Positions 32,970-41,647 of a DNA stretch of 64,000 bases are shown here, piece by piece (position 1 is the stretch's first letter; every line of letters begins with the position of its first letter). The notes under the pieces were generated by a model. That model was not told the DNA's origin and did no database searches. It saw only the letters and a list, made by a program, of their open reading frames with translations. Both the position numbers and the translations under genes were made by a program. Origin of the DNA: Syntrophales bacterium (GTDB lineage: Bacteria; Desulfobacterota; Syntrophia; Syntrophales; PHBD01); the NCBI GenBank assembly GCA_035363115.1, contig DAOSEM010000012.1:37546-101545 (forward strand), read 5' to 3'.

Positions 32970-34213
32970 GGTGCAAACTTTCGCAGGACAATCACGGCGT
33001 TGGCCCCTCCGAACCCGAAGGTGCTTGACAGGGCCGTCCGGATCTCCTGACGGCGGGCCTTGTTCGGCACATAGTCCAGGTCGCACGCCGGGTCGGGATT
33101 GTCCAGGTTGATGGTTGGAGGCAGGATTCCCTCCTCCAACGCCTTGGCCGTAAAGATCGCCTCGACTCCGCCGGTGGCCCCGAGCAGGTGCCCCGTCATC
33201 GATTTCGTCGAGCTGACGGCGATTTTCCTGCTGTGCTCTCCGAAGACGTCTTTGACGGCCTCTGTTTCATAGACGTCGTTCAGGGGTGTGGAGGTCCCGT
33301 GGGCATTGATGTAATCAATGTCTTCCGGCCGGAGCCCGGCGTCGCGGATGGCCTCCCGCATGCACCGGGCCGCTCCCGCGTGTCCCGGCGGGGGCGCCGC
33401 CAGGTGAAAGGCGTCCGCCGTGGAGCCGTAACCAACGATTTCAGCATGGATCGGGGCGCCCCGGTCGAGGGCCCGGTTCATCTCCTCCAGGACGACGAGT
33501 CCGCATCCTTCGGAAATGACGAATCCGTCTCGATCCCGGTCAAAAGGACGGCTGGCCTTTTCCGGCTCGTCGTTGCGGAGCGACATGGCCCGCATGACGT
33601 TGAAACCGCCGATCCCCAAGGGCGTGACGGCCGCCTCGGCACCGCCGGCAAGCATGACATCCGCCCAGCCGCCGGCAATGATCCGATAGGAGTCCCCGAT
33701 GGCGTGGTTCCCGGCGGAGCAGGCGGTGGTGGTGCAGTTGATGGGTCCCCGGAGGCTGTACCGAATGGACACGTGACCCGCCGCAAGGTTGCCCAGGGCC
33801 GCCGGAAGCGCGAACGGGGAGATCTTCCGGGGGCCTCCCCGGTCGAAGGCCTCCTTCGCGGTCTCCATGCTGGAGAGGCCTCCGATGGCCGATCCAATGA
33901 TCGTTCCGGCCCGGTCTCCCCCGGCCGTGTCCCCCGTCAGCGCCGCGTCGGCCATGGCCATGTCGGAGGCGGCGAGTGCATAAATGATGAAGAGGTCGAG
34001 GCGGCGGAGCCACTTCGGATCAACAAAGGCCAGCGGATCGAAGTTCTTCACCTCGCCGGCAATCCTGGTCTGGTGGCTCGTGGTGTCGAACCGGGTGATG
34101 GGTCCGATGCCGGACCGGCCTGCGCAGATGTTTTCCCAGGCCTCCCGGGCGGAGTTGCCCACGGGGGTGACGGCCCCCAGGCCCGTGATGACAACCCTTC
34201 TCCTGTTCGTCAT
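32966..34213 (-). CDS. fabF: 3-oxoacyl-ACP synthase II (FabF)
   Basis: This 415-residue condensing enzyme starts RRRVVITGLGAVTPVGNSAREAW and shows the Cys-His-His triad in TTACSAGNHAIGDS, NAHGTSTPLND and STKSMTGHLLGATGG. It elongates acyl-ACP with malonyl-ACP. It follows acpP by 26 nt. Confidence 0.96.
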   Translation of the reverse strand: MTNRRRVVITGLGAVTPVGNSAREAWENICAGRSGIGPITRFDTTSHQTRIAGEVKNFDPLAFVDPKWLRRLDLFIIYALAASDMAMADAALTGDTAGGDRAGTIIGSAIGGLSSMETAKEAFDRGGPRKISPFALPAALGNLAAGHVSIRYSLRGPINCTTTACSAGNHAIGDSYRIIAGGWADVMLAGGAEAAVTPLGIGGFNVMRAMSLRNDEPEKASRPFDRDRDGFVISEGCGLVVLEEMNRALDRGAPIHAEIVGYGSTADAFHLAAPPPGHAGAARCMREAIRDAGLRPEDIDYINAHGTSTPLNDVYETEAVKDVFGEHSRKIAVSSTKSMTGHLLGATGGVEAIFTAKALEEGILPPTINLDNPDPACDLDYVPNKARRQEIRTALSSTFGFGGANAVIVLRKFAP

Positions 34214-34239
34214 GAAATCCGCCTGCGGTCGATGATTGA

Positions 34240-34476
34240 TCAGGAAACACCCTTGCTCTTGAGGAAGTCGATGGCGTCCTGGATGGTGCGGATTTTTTCC
34301 AGTTCGTTATCGGCGATGGTGATGCCGAAGTTTTCTTCCATCTCCATGATCAGTTCCACCAGGTCCAGGGAGTCGGCGCCGAGGTCCTCGATGAAGGCTG
34401 CCTCGGGAACACACTCCTCGCGCGTTACGCCGAGTTGCTCCATGATGATGTTGATGACCTTTTCCTCCAGTGTCAT
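34240..34476 (-). CDS. acpP: Acyl carrier protein
   Basis: This 78-residue acidic protein has the phosphopantetheine attachment site in LGADSLDLVELIMEMEE. It carries growing acyl chains for FabD and FabF, its immediate neighbours. A GGAGG-type site precedes the ATG. Confidence 0.97.
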   Translation of the reverse strand: MTLEEKVINIIMEQLGVTREECVPEAAFIEDLGADSLDLVELIMEMEENFGITIADNELEKIRTIQDAIDFLKSKGVS

Positions 34477-34491
34477 GAACCGTTTCCTCCT

Positions 34492-35457
34492 TCAGGATTG
34501 CAGTTTCGGCTCCATCTCCTCCGCGAAGAGCGCCGCGGTTTTCCTCAGGGAATCCGCGTTCTCCACGCTCAGCAGGCGGAACCTCCGGTCGATGCGTTTG
34601 ATGAGGGCCGACAGGGTGCGCTTGGGCCCCATCTCCAGGATCGTATCCAACCCCAGGTCGGCCATTTTTTCGATGGTCTCTTTCCATCGGACCGGCTGGA
34701 CGATCTGCCGGCACAGAAGATCCCTGGCTGTTTCGCGGGTATAGAAGACGCCGGGATCGCAGTTCGGGATGACGGGCACGGCAAACTCCCCGAAGGGGAT
34801 CCCCTCCAGGTCCTCCCGGAGGCGCTCCGAGGCCGGGGCAAGCAGGCTGCAGTGGCAGGGAACGCTGATGGGCAGCTTCACCGCCTGGGCTCCGCCGGTC
34901 CGCCGAATCTCTTCCACTGCCCGCTCCACCGCCGCGGAATGCCCGGAAACGACGGTCTGACCGGGAGCGTTGTGGATGGCCAGGGTAACCTCCTCCCCGT
35001 CGGAGCAAACCCTGTTGCAGGCTTCCCGTACGTCATCCTCTCCGGGTCCCAGGATCGCCGCCATGGCCCCTTCCCCCAGGGGAACGGCGTCCTGGTGGTA
35101 TCTGGCCCGGGCCCGGACGAGGGGGAAAAGGTGTTCCAGGGACAGGGCGCCGGCGGCATAGAGGGCCGCGTATTCTCCCAGGCTGTGGCCGGCCAGGACT
35201 TCGGGAGCCAGCGGCACCTCGCGGCGGAAAGCTTCGTAGATGGCGATTTCCAGCGTCAGAACAACCGTCTGGGTGTTGACCGTAAGGTCCAGAGCTTCCC
35301 GGGGTCCCTCGAAACAGAGGGAGGCCACATCGAAGCCAAGGATGTCCCGGACCCGGTCGAAGACTTCGCGGGCGGCGGCGTACTCGCGGTACAGGTCGCT
35401 GCCCATTCCCACATACTGCGATCCCTGTCCGGGAAAAACCAGTCCCAGTCGGAACAT
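34492..35457 (-). CDS. fabD: Malonyl-CoA:ACP transacylase
   Basis: This 321-residue protein has FPGQGSQYVGMG at the N-terminus, the nucleophile elbow GHSLGEYAALYAAGAL, and the catalytic His region CHCSLLAPASERL. It loads malonate onto ACP. In related genomes plsX and fabH lie before it and fabG after it; here rpmF precedes by 31 nt and acpP follows by 15 nt. Confidence 0.96.
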   Translation of the reverse strand: MFRLGLVFPGQGSQYVGMGSDLYREYAAAREVFDRVRDILGFDVASLCFEGPREALDLTVNTQTVVLTLEIAIYEAFRREVPLAPEVLAGHSLGEYAALYAAGALSLEHLFPLVRARARYHQDAVPLGEGAMAAILGPGEDDVREACNRVCSDGEEVTLAIHNAPGQTVVSGHSAAVERAVEEIRRTGGAQAVKLPISVPCHCSLLAPASERLREDLEGIPFGEFAVPVIPNCDPGVFYTRETARDLLCRQIVQPVRWKETIEKMADLGLDTILEMGPKRTLSALIKRIDRRFRLLSVENADSLRKTAALFAEEMEPKLQS

Positions 35458-35488
35458 GGACGGCCCTCTCCTGAACGGCCGGCTCGGA

Positions 35489-35674
35489 CTACGACAGTTT
35501 TTCCGCCGGCACGACCTCGCGGCCCTTGTAGGTGCCGCAATTGGGGCAAACGCGGTGGGGAAGTTTCGGCTCGCCGCACTGCGGGCAGGCGGACGCCTGG
35601 GCCGGGGTCAGGAAATCGTGGGATCTTCGCTTGTTCCGGCGGGTTTTGGAGTGTCGCTTGACTGGGTTTGGCAT
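35489..35674 (-). CDS. rpmF: 50S ribosomal protein L32
   Basis: This 61-residue protein has the L32 start MPNPVKRHSKTRRNKRRSHDFL and a zinc-ribbon CPQCGEP...CPNCGTYKGREV. It follows the DUF177 gene by 18 nt, the conserved yceD-rpmF pair. Confidence 0.95.
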   Translation of the reverse strand: MPNPVKRHSKTRRNKRRSHDFLTPAQASACPQCGEPKLPHRVCPNCGTYKGREVVPAEKLS

Positions 35675-35692
35675 GACCGATGTTCCTCGTTT

Positions 35693-36226
35693 TCAAGAAT
35701 TTTTCAACTTCAGTTTTTTCAGCACGGCGAGGCGCTCGTCCCCCCCGCGGGGGGGGCATGTACAGGCCTCCCGGTTCAGGTTGGCCCCGCAGGAACCGCA
35801 CAATCCCCGGCAGTCGTCCCGGCAGAGCATCTTCATCGGAACCTGAAGCATGATCTGCTCGTAGATCACCGGGTCCAGATCGATGATCTCCTCCCGGTAA
35901 TACACACAATCCAGGTCATCCCGGGACAGCTCTTTTTCCTCCGCGTGTATATCCGGTTCGGGCAGAAAGATATAGCGGAATTCGCACTGGATTGGCAACC
36001 GTGCTTTTTCCAGGCAGCGGCAGCACTCGCCCTGAACCTCCGTTACCAGGGAGCCCTCCACGTAAATCGCCTCACGGACCTTCTTGAGGGTGCAGGAGAC
36101 CTGGACTCCGCCGACCGTGAACCCCAACGGCCCGCTTCCGCCCGGCAACTCCTCCAGCCAGCCCTCCCCTTTATGAAAGGAACAGGCTCTGCCTTCCTCG
36201 GGAATCTGTCCGATGGGGATTTGCAT
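35693..36226 (-). CDS. DUF177/YceD family protein
   Basis: This 177-residue protein has the DUF177 layout: a beta-rich N-terminal half, CCRCLEKARLPIQCEFRYIFLPEP, then the acidic loop and YEQIMLQVPMKMLCRDDCRGLCGSCGANLNREACTCPP with cysteine clusters. YceD homologues are linked to 23S rRNA accumulation and always precede rpmF. It is the first gene of the 12-kb minus-strand run and has a clear promoter. Confidence 0.9.
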   Translation of the reverse strand: MQIPIGQIPEEGRACSFHKGEGWLEELPGGSGPLGFTVGGVQVSCTLKKVREAIYVEGSLVTEVQGECCRCLEKARLPIQCEFRYIFLPEPDIHAEEKELSRDDLDCVYYREEIIDLDPVIYEQIMLQVPMKMLCRDDCRGLCGSCGANLNREACTCPPRGGDERLAVLKKLKLKNS

Positions 36227-36255
36227 GGAAACACCTCATCCGGAAGAAAGGGCTG

Positions 36256-36284
36256 AATAAAGGACAAAACCCGTACCTTGTCAA
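36256..36284 (-). promoter_or_regulatory. Promoter of the DUF177-rpmF-fabD run
   Basis: On the minus strand TTGACA (36279-36284) is 17 bp from TTTATT (36256-36261), about 30 bp before the DUF177 start. Confidence 0.65.
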
Positions 36285-36320
36285 GCAATTTCTCGGCGGA
36301 GGATCCGTGAAAAAAATCCC

Positions 36321-36348
36321 TTGACAAGGCAGCGGGATCTCGTTAATC
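36321..36348 (+). promoter_or_regulatory. Promoter of the CoA-transferase operon
   Basis: TTGACA (36321-36326) is 16 bp from TTAATC (36343-36348). The TetR-type palindrome begins 6 bp downstream, covering the expected transcription start, so repressor binding would block initiation. Confidence 0.6.
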
Positions 36349-36353
36349 GTCTT

Positions 36354-36373
36354 GTGACTGACTGGTCAGTCAC
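36354..36373. promoter_or_regulatory. TetR-family operator
   Basis: GTGACTGAC-TG-GTCAGTCAC is an almost perfect 20-bp palindrome containing the 14-mer TGACTGGTCAGTCA at 36359-36372. The same 14-mer recurs at 43736-43749. The TetR gene at 37770 in the operon it controls is the likely binder. Confidence 0.75.
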
Positions 36374-36423
36374 TTTTTGCCACATCACAGGATCATCCTG
36401 TAAAGTCAAAGGGAAAGGAGAGA

Positions 36424-37611
36424 ATGATGAAACCTTTGAAAGGCGTGAAGGTAATCGATTTCACCAGTTCCATCTCGGGGCCGTACTGTGGCGCCCTTCT
36501 GGCGGACTACGGCGCAGAAGTCTACAAGCTGGAGCGGCCGGGCCGGGGAGAGGACTCGCGGCTGTTCCCCCCCCAGAAAGATGGCGTACCCCTGGGCTTC
36601 GTCAGCATCAACCGGGCCAAAAAAGGACTCTCGATCGACCTGAACAAGCCGGAGGGACAGGAGCTCTTCCGCAAGCTGGCCGCAAAAGTGGATGTTATCC
36701 TTGAGAATTACACCCCTGGCACGATGAAGCGCTGGAACATCGACTACGAGACCATCAAGGCCATCAACCCCAAGATCGTGTACTGCTCCATCTCCGGATT
36801 CGGCCAGTTCGGCCCCCTCTCCCCCCTGCCGGGTTACGACGCGGTCATCCAGGCCATGAGCGGCATGATGATGTCCACGGGCTTCCCCGACGGCGCCCCC
36901 ACGAGAACCGGCAATGCCGCCGTGGATTACCTCAGCGGGACCTTCGGAGCCCTTGGAATCGTGATGGGCGTCCTCCAGGCCCGGACGACGGGCCAGGGCA
37001 TGCACGTGGACGTCGCCATGCTCGACTGCGTCCTCAACACCCAGGACGTTCCGTTCCTCAGCCCGATGAACCTGGGCAAGGAAGTGCAGCGCTTCGGCAA
37101 CCGCCTCGCCTACGTCACCCCCTTCGACACCTTCAAGACGAAGGACGGCTGGCTCATGATCGCCACGGCGAACAACAACAACTTCGGCGCCCTCGCCAAG
37201 GTGATGGGACGCGAGGACCTGATGGAAGACCCGAAATTCGCCGACAACTATCAGCGCTGCGTGAACGAGGCCGCGCTCCGGGAGATCATTGTCGGCTGGA
37301 CGGTTCAGCATGGGACCATGGAACTGCTCGGCATGCTGATGAAAAACGGCGTGCCCTGCTCGCCCATCCAGAATGCGGGCGACATGCTGAAAAATCCGCA
37401 TTCCGAGGCCCGCGGCCTGGTCGCGGAAGTGACCCACTCCAGCGGCCTCAAGGTGAAGGTCCCCGGTGTGGCCATCAAGATCGACGGCCAGATCCTCCCC
37501 GTCGAGGGAGCGTCCCCGGACGTCGGCCAGCACAATGCGGAAGTCTTCGGCGAGCTCTTGGGAATGGGAGAGGCGGAGCTTGCGCCTCTGAAAGAAAAGG
37601 GTATCATCTGA
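36424..37611 (+). CDS. Class III CoA-transferase (CaiB/BaiF family)
   Basis: This 395-residue protein begins MKPLKGVKVIDFTSSISGPYCGALLADYGAEVYKLERPGRGEDSR and contains DVAMLDCVLN (about 195-205) with the catalytic Asp, both typical of family III CoA-transferases. It should move CoA between carboxylic acids without ATP, for example from succinyl-CoA to the pathway substrate. It is the first gene of the TetR-controlled operon, with AAAGGAGA before the ATG. The exact acid is not predictable. Confidence 0.9.
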   Translation: MMKPLKGVKVIDFTSSISGPYCGALLADYGAEVYKLERPGRGEDSRLFPPQKDGVPLGFVSINRAKKGLSIDLNKPEGQELFRKLAAKVDVILENYTPGTMKRWNIDYETIKAINPKIVYCSISGFGQFGPLSPLPGYDAVIQAMSGMMMSTGFPDGAPTRTGNAAVDYLSGTFGALGIVMGVLQARTTGQGMHVDVAMLDCVLNTQDVPFLSPMNLGKEVQRFGNRLAYVTPFDTFKTKDGWLMIATANNNNFGALAKVMGREDLMEDPKFADNYQRCVNEAALREIIVGWTVQHGTMELLGMLMKNGVPCSPIQNAGDMLKNPHSEARGLVAEVTHSSGLKVKVPGVAIKIDGQILPVEGASPDVGQHNAEVFGELLGMGEAELAPLKEKGII

Positions 37612-37769
37612 CGGACGGAAGCACCCATGACGACCAATCGGCGGGAAAAGCGCTTTTGATTCCGGGCCGTAACGTCCGGCCGCCGCGGATGAAAGATCCC
37701 GCGGCGGTACCGGACCGCCGGCCCCGCCCGTCGTCGACCAATCCGCTTCCGTACAAGGAGGAAACCGAT

Positions 37770-38375
37770 ATGGCGGAGAAGACGCAGACCAAACGCGACA
37801 CCATCCTGGAAGCCGCCGTCCGGGTCTTCGCCGAGAAGGGGTACTACTCCAGCCGGACCCTGGACATCTCGACGGAGGCCGGGGTGGCCTATGGCTCCCT
37901 CTACCACTACTTCTCCAGCAAGGACGACATCCTCCTTTCGATCTTCCGGGAGCGGTGGCAGGTGCTCCTCGAGAAGATGGCCGAGATCAATCAGGCCGTC
38001 TCCGATCCAAGCGAGAAAATCCTGGCCATCATCGACTTCATCTTCCGGAGCTATCAGCACAATTCGGACATGATGAAAGTGCTCATCATGGACGTGCCCC
38101 GCCACTCGCAGTTCTACTCGCCGGAAAACTGGAAAGTATACAACGCCTTCCTGAAAAACCTGGCGGACGTCTTCCGTGAGGGACAGGAGCAGGGCATTTA
38201 CTGCAGGGAGATCTCACCCCTGATTGCATCCTATATAATTTACGGGGCCGTGGACATGACGATCCGTCAGTACGTCTACAACCCCGAATTCAACCATGAG
38301 GAATTCCCCATCGAACAGGCCAAGGAACAGATCGTTTCAGTAATCAAGCAGGGGCTTTCCAAGAGGGAGGTTTGA
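37770..38375 (+). CDS. TetR-family transcriptional regulator
   Basis: This 201-residue protein has an N-terminal TetR helix-turn-helix (KRDTILEAAVRVFAEKGYYSSRTLDISTEAGVAYGSLYHYFSSKDDIL) and a helical ligand-binding domain resembling FadR-type acyl-CoA sensors. AGGAGG precedes the ATG at 37770. It abuts the acyl-CoA dehydrogenase gene with no gap and lies within the operon bearing the operator at 36354, so autoregulation released by an acyl-CoA is likely. Confidence 0.92.
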   Translation: MAEKTQTKRDTILEAAVRVFAEKGYYSSRTLDISTEAGVAYGSLYHYFSSKDDILLSIFRERWQVLLEKMAEINQAVSDPSEKILAIIDFIFRSYQHNSDMMKVLIMDVPRHSQFYSPENWKVYNAFLKNLADVFREGQEQGIYCREISPLIASYIIYGAVDMTIRQYVYNPEFNHEEFPIEQAKEQIVSVIKQGLSKREV

Positions 38376-40178
38376 ATGGGCCAGAACTTTTACAAGCGGG
38401 ACGACCGGGATCTTCGGTTCGTCCTTTATGAGCAGCTGGGAATCGAGCGGCTCCTCGAGCTGGAGGCCTACCGGGATTTCACCCGGGAGGACTTCGACAT
38501 GATTCTCTCGCAGGCGCAGAAGATCGCCGCCGACGTCATGGCGCCGACGTTCCAGGACGGGGACCGGGAGGGAGCCCGGTTCGAGGGCGGCCGGGTCACG
38601 GCACCCAAATCATTCCATGAAGTCTGGAAGGTGTTCCAGGAGGGCGGCTGGTTCGCCCTCGCCACGAAGCAGGATTTCGGCGGCCAGGGCCTCCCCCTGG
38701 TCATCGCCGAGGCGGCCCAGGAATTCTTCATGGCCGCCAATTTCGCCTTCGGCTGCTACGCCGGCATGGGACCCGGCAACGGGGCGATGATCGAGAAGTA
38801 CGGAACGCCGGAGCTCAAGGACCGCTTCCTGTGGAAGATGTACGACGGGACGTGGAGCGGCTCCATGTGCCTCACCGAGCCGGCGGTCGGCTCCGACGCC
38901 CACATGGTCTCGACGAAGGCAACGCCGGACGGGGACCTGTACAGGATCCAGGGTACGAAGATCTTCATCACCTCCGGCGAGCACGACCTGGTGGAAAACA
39001 TCATCCACCTCGTCATCGCCCGGATCGAGGGGGCCCCGGCGGGCGCCAAGGGCGTATCCCTCTTCGCGGTGCCCAAGATCTGGGTGAACGAGGACGGCTC
39101 CCTCGGAGAGCCCAACGACGTGTCCTGCATCGGCATCGAGCACAAGATGGGCCTCAACGGCTCGGCCACCTGCGTCATGAACTTCGGCGAGAACGGGAAC
39201 TGCCGCGGCTACCTGATCGGCCAGGCCGGCATGGGCCTGGCCTACATGTTCGACATGGTGAACCTGGCCCGGATGGCCGTGGGCCTGGAGTCGGTGGCCT
39301 TCGGGACGAACATCTACGCCAACGTCCTGGCCTACGCCAGGGAGCGCATCCAGGGTGTGCCCTTCGGCAGGAAGGGAGAGCGGGTGCGGATCGTGGAGCA
39401 CGCGGACGTCCGGCGGATGCTGATGAACATCAAGTCCATAACGGAAGGCATGCGGGCCCTGGTCTTCAAGGCCTACTACATGGAGGACCTGTCCAAGTCG
39501 GCGGCCACGGAAGAGGAGCGAAAGACCGCCCTGGGCAGGCTGGAGTTCCTGACACCCCTGGTGAAGGCCTACGGCTCCGACCGGATCTTCGAGCTGGGCC
39601 GGGAAGGCATCCAGATCCTCGGCGGCTACGGCTTCACCAAGGAGTACCCGGTAGAGCAGTACACCCGGGACTGCAAGATCCTCTCCATCTGGGACGGCAC
39701 GAACTACATCCAGTCGGTGGACCTCATTGGCCGGAAGCTGAACATGGAAGGCGGAAAGGTCTTCCGGGACTGGATGGACGAAGTCATGGACCTGATCCGG
39801 AAGGGGCAGAAGGTGGGTGTTCTCTCCGGCGAATTCACCCTCCTGGAGGAGGCCCTCGAGACGGTCATGGAGCTGGCCCTGCTCTACGGCTCCTTCCTCA
39901 AGGAAGGGAACGTGGACCTGGTTCCCCTGACCTCCACCCGCTTCCTCGACTGTGTCGCCGAGGTCGCCATTGCCCATCTGCTCCTGGAGCAGGCCCTCAT
40001 CGCCAGGGACAAGCTCCAGGCCGGGGACCTCAGTGAAGTGGACCGGGCCTTCTATGAAGGAAAAGCGCACACCGCGGCCTACTATGCAAACAACCTCCTC
40101 CCCCAGGTCTTCGGGCGGGCCCGCATCATCCGGCTCCGGGACGACTCGGCCGTCCGCATCCCGGAAGACAGCTTGTAG
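38376..40178 (+). CDS. Acyl-CoA dehydrogenase, long (about 600-residue) type
   Basis: This 600-residue flavoprotein has the acyl-CoA dehydrogenase core (MCLTEPAVGSDAHMVST, TSGEHDLVENIIHLVIAR, GGYGFTKEYPVEQYTRDCKILSIWDGTNYIQSVDLIGRKL) plus an N-terminal extension and a helical C-terminal domain, as in the FadE5/DmdC group. It introduces an alpha-beta double bond into an acyl-CoA. The ATG follows directly after the TetR stop, with GGGAGG upstream. It pairs with the MaoC hydratase downstream. Confidence 0.92.
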   Translation: MGQNFYKRDDRDLRFVLYEQLGIERLLELEAYRDFTREDFDMILSQAQKIAADVMAPTFQDGDREGARFEGGRVTAPKSFHEVWKVFQEGGWFALATKQDFGGQGLPLVIAEAAQEFFMAANFAFGCYAGMGPGNGAMIEKYGTPELKDRFLWKMYDGTWSGSMCLTEPAVGSDAHMVSTKATPDGDLYRIQGTKIFITSGEHDLVENIIHLVIARIEGAPAGAKGVSLFAVPKIWVNEDGSLGEPNDVSCIGIEHKMGLNGSATCVMNFGENGNCRGYLIGQAGMGLAYMFDMVNLARMAVGLESVAFGTNIYANVLAYARERIQGVPFGRKGERVRIVEHADVRRMLMNIKSITEGMRALVFKAYYMEDLSKSAATEEERKTALGRLEFLTPLVKAYGSDRIFELGREGIQILGGYGFTKEYPVEQYTRDCKILSIWDGTNYIQSVDLIGRKLNMEGGKVFRDWMDEVMDLIRKGQKVGVLSGEFTLLEEALETVMELALLYGSFLKEGNVDLVPLTSTRFLDCVAEVAIAHLLLEQALIARDKLQAGDLSEVDRAFYEGKAHTAAYYANNLLPQVFGRARIIRLRDDSAVRIPEDSL

Positions 40179-40192
40179 GAGGAAGAGGAAAA

Positions 40193-40223
40193 GGGATATA
40201 AAGGCCGATGCCCTTTATATCCC
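40193..40223 (+). other. Strong hairpin between dehydrogenase and MaoC genes
   Basis: GGGATATAAAGG (40193-40204) and CCTTTATATCCC (40212-40223) are perfect 12-bp arms with a 7-nt loop. No T-run follows, so it probably acts on mRNA stability or differential expression within the operon. Confidence 0.65.
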
Positions 40224-40260
40224 GGATAAGGGGAGACACCATTTCAAGAGAGGAGAAGTC

Positions 40261-40719
40261 ATGGACAAGCTGTTTTTGGAAGATTACGCAGTTGGAGAAG
40301 TTCTGAAATCGCCCGCCCGCACCATCACCGAGACGGACATCACGTTCTTTGCCATGCTGACGGGGGACTGGCACCCCATTCATACCAACGTCGAGTTCGC
40401 CAAGAAGGCGTTTTTCGGCGAGCGGATCGCCCACGGCATGCTGAGCCTGTGCATCGGCAGCGCCCTCATCTTCCGGCTCGGCCAGTACGTCGCCCTGCCC
40501 AAGTCTTTCATCGCCTTTTACGGAATGGATTCGGTCCGGTTCACCGGCCCCGTCAAGATCGGGGACACGATCCACTGCGAAGTCACCGTGGATAAAATCG
40601 ACATGAAGGACGACAAGACGGGCGTCATCGTCTCGAAGAACGCCATCAAGAACCAGCGGGGCGAAGATGTCGTGATCTATACGACGAGGGCCCTCTGCGG
40701 GAGAAAACCGAAAGGCTGA
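40261..40719 (+). CDS. MaoC-like (R)-specific enoyl-CoA hydratase
   Basis: This 152-residue hot-dog protein has the hydratase motif FAMLTGDWHPIHTNVEFAKKAFFGERIAHGMLSL with the catalytic Asp and His. It hydrates enoyl-CoA, or related substrates, to a 3-hydroxyacyl-CoA. GGAGAAGTC precedes the ATG. It directly follows the acyl-CoA dehydrogenase that would make its substrate. Confidence 0.9.
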   Translation: MDKLFLEDYAVGEVLKSPARTITETDITFFAMLTGDWHPIHTNVEFAKKAFFGERIAHGMLSLCIGSALIFRLGQYVALPKSFIAFYGMDSVRFTGPVKIGDTIHCEVTVDKIDMKDDKTGVIVSKNAIKNQRGEDVVIYTTRALCGRKPKG

Positions 40720-40729
40720 GCAGGGTACC

Positions 40730-41608
40730 TTGCAAGACCCGGGCTATCTTTTTAATCATCACCGCCGTTCGGTCCGCCGCCCCGGTCTTCTCGGGGCGCG
40801 GATCCGGGCGGGATCGACGGGATCGTCGCCGGCTGCGGGAGTCGGCGACGGAATCCTGATTTACCCCGACAAGGGCTTCTTCGCCGTCGGGGACGGATCC
40901 GACCGGAATCCCCGGGCGGTCCGGCGGATCATGGAAGGCTTCAATACGATCCTGGACGGGCTTCCGGATCTGCGGGCTGACCGGGTTCTCCGGGAGGACG
41001 AAGCGGCCATCCTCCGGGAACGTGTGCTCCTGGCTGCAGCAATGCTGATCCGGGATCTTTACCCGTCCGACGGCTGCACCTTTACGGGAGTCCTGCTCTT
41101 CCGGATGGAAACGGGCCTTCAGGGCCTGTTGTTTCACGCGGGCGACAGCCTGCTGTACCGGATCGACATGGAAAACGGCACGGTGCGGAGGCTGACGGAA
41201 AACAACTTCTGGTTCGTCGGCCGGGCCGACCGGTTTTCGCAGGTCGAGGAAATTTCCCTGGACGCCTCGTCCCGCCTGGTCTTCGCCACGGACGGCTTCG
41301 CCACCCTGCTCCCGTCGGGGGAGGACGACGCCGGGGAGCTCGGCGAGGTCTGCAGGCGGCATCCCGTGGAAGAGCTCCCGGACATCCTGTTCGAGCGGTA
41401 CGACCGGCCCGGGCAGGTCCTGGACGATGCGGCGGTCCTCTGTCTTTCCCCCTCCGGAGGGACGGGCGACGGCCCCCCCTTCATCCTCGGGGGAACCAGC
41501 GCCGCGGAAGAGCAGCGGAGAACAAGGGATTTCGAGGGGCATCCTCCGGGAGACGGCTACACAATCCACGTTCCGGGCACCGGAGACGGCCACCCGGCCA
41601 TATACTGA
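40730..41608 (+). CDS. PP2C/SpoIIE-type serine/threonine phosphatase-like protein
   Basis: This 292-residue protein shows PPM-family traces: FFAVGDGSDRNPRA with the metal-binding Asp-Gly, DGCTFTGVLLF, LLFHAGDSLLYRID, LVFATDGFATLL and LDDAAVLCLS. The TTG start at 40730 has no clear ribosome site, so the N-terminus is uncertain. The C-terminal 50 residues are low complexity. A signalling phosphatase inside a beta-oxidation operon is odd. It could regulate an enzyme or a partner-switch anti-sigma pathway, but no kinase or STAS gene is adjacent. Confidence 0.7.
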   Translation: MQDPGYLFNHHRRSVRRPGLLGARIRAGSTGSSPAAGVGDGILIYPDKGFFAVGDGSDRNPRAVRRIMEGFNTILDGLPDLRADRVLREDEAAILRERVLLAAAMLIRDLYPSDGCTFTGVLLFRMETGLQGLLFHAGDSLLYRIDMENGTVRRLTENNFWFVGRADRFSQVEEISLDASSRLVFATDGFATLLPSGEDDAGELGEVCRRHPVEELPDILFERYDRPGQVLDDAAVLCLSPSGGTGDGPPFILGGTSAAEEQRRTRDFEGHPPGDGYTIHVPGTGDGHPAIY

Positions 41609-41647
41609 ACGGAATCAAGAGGATTCCAGAAGCAAAAGGACAGATCC

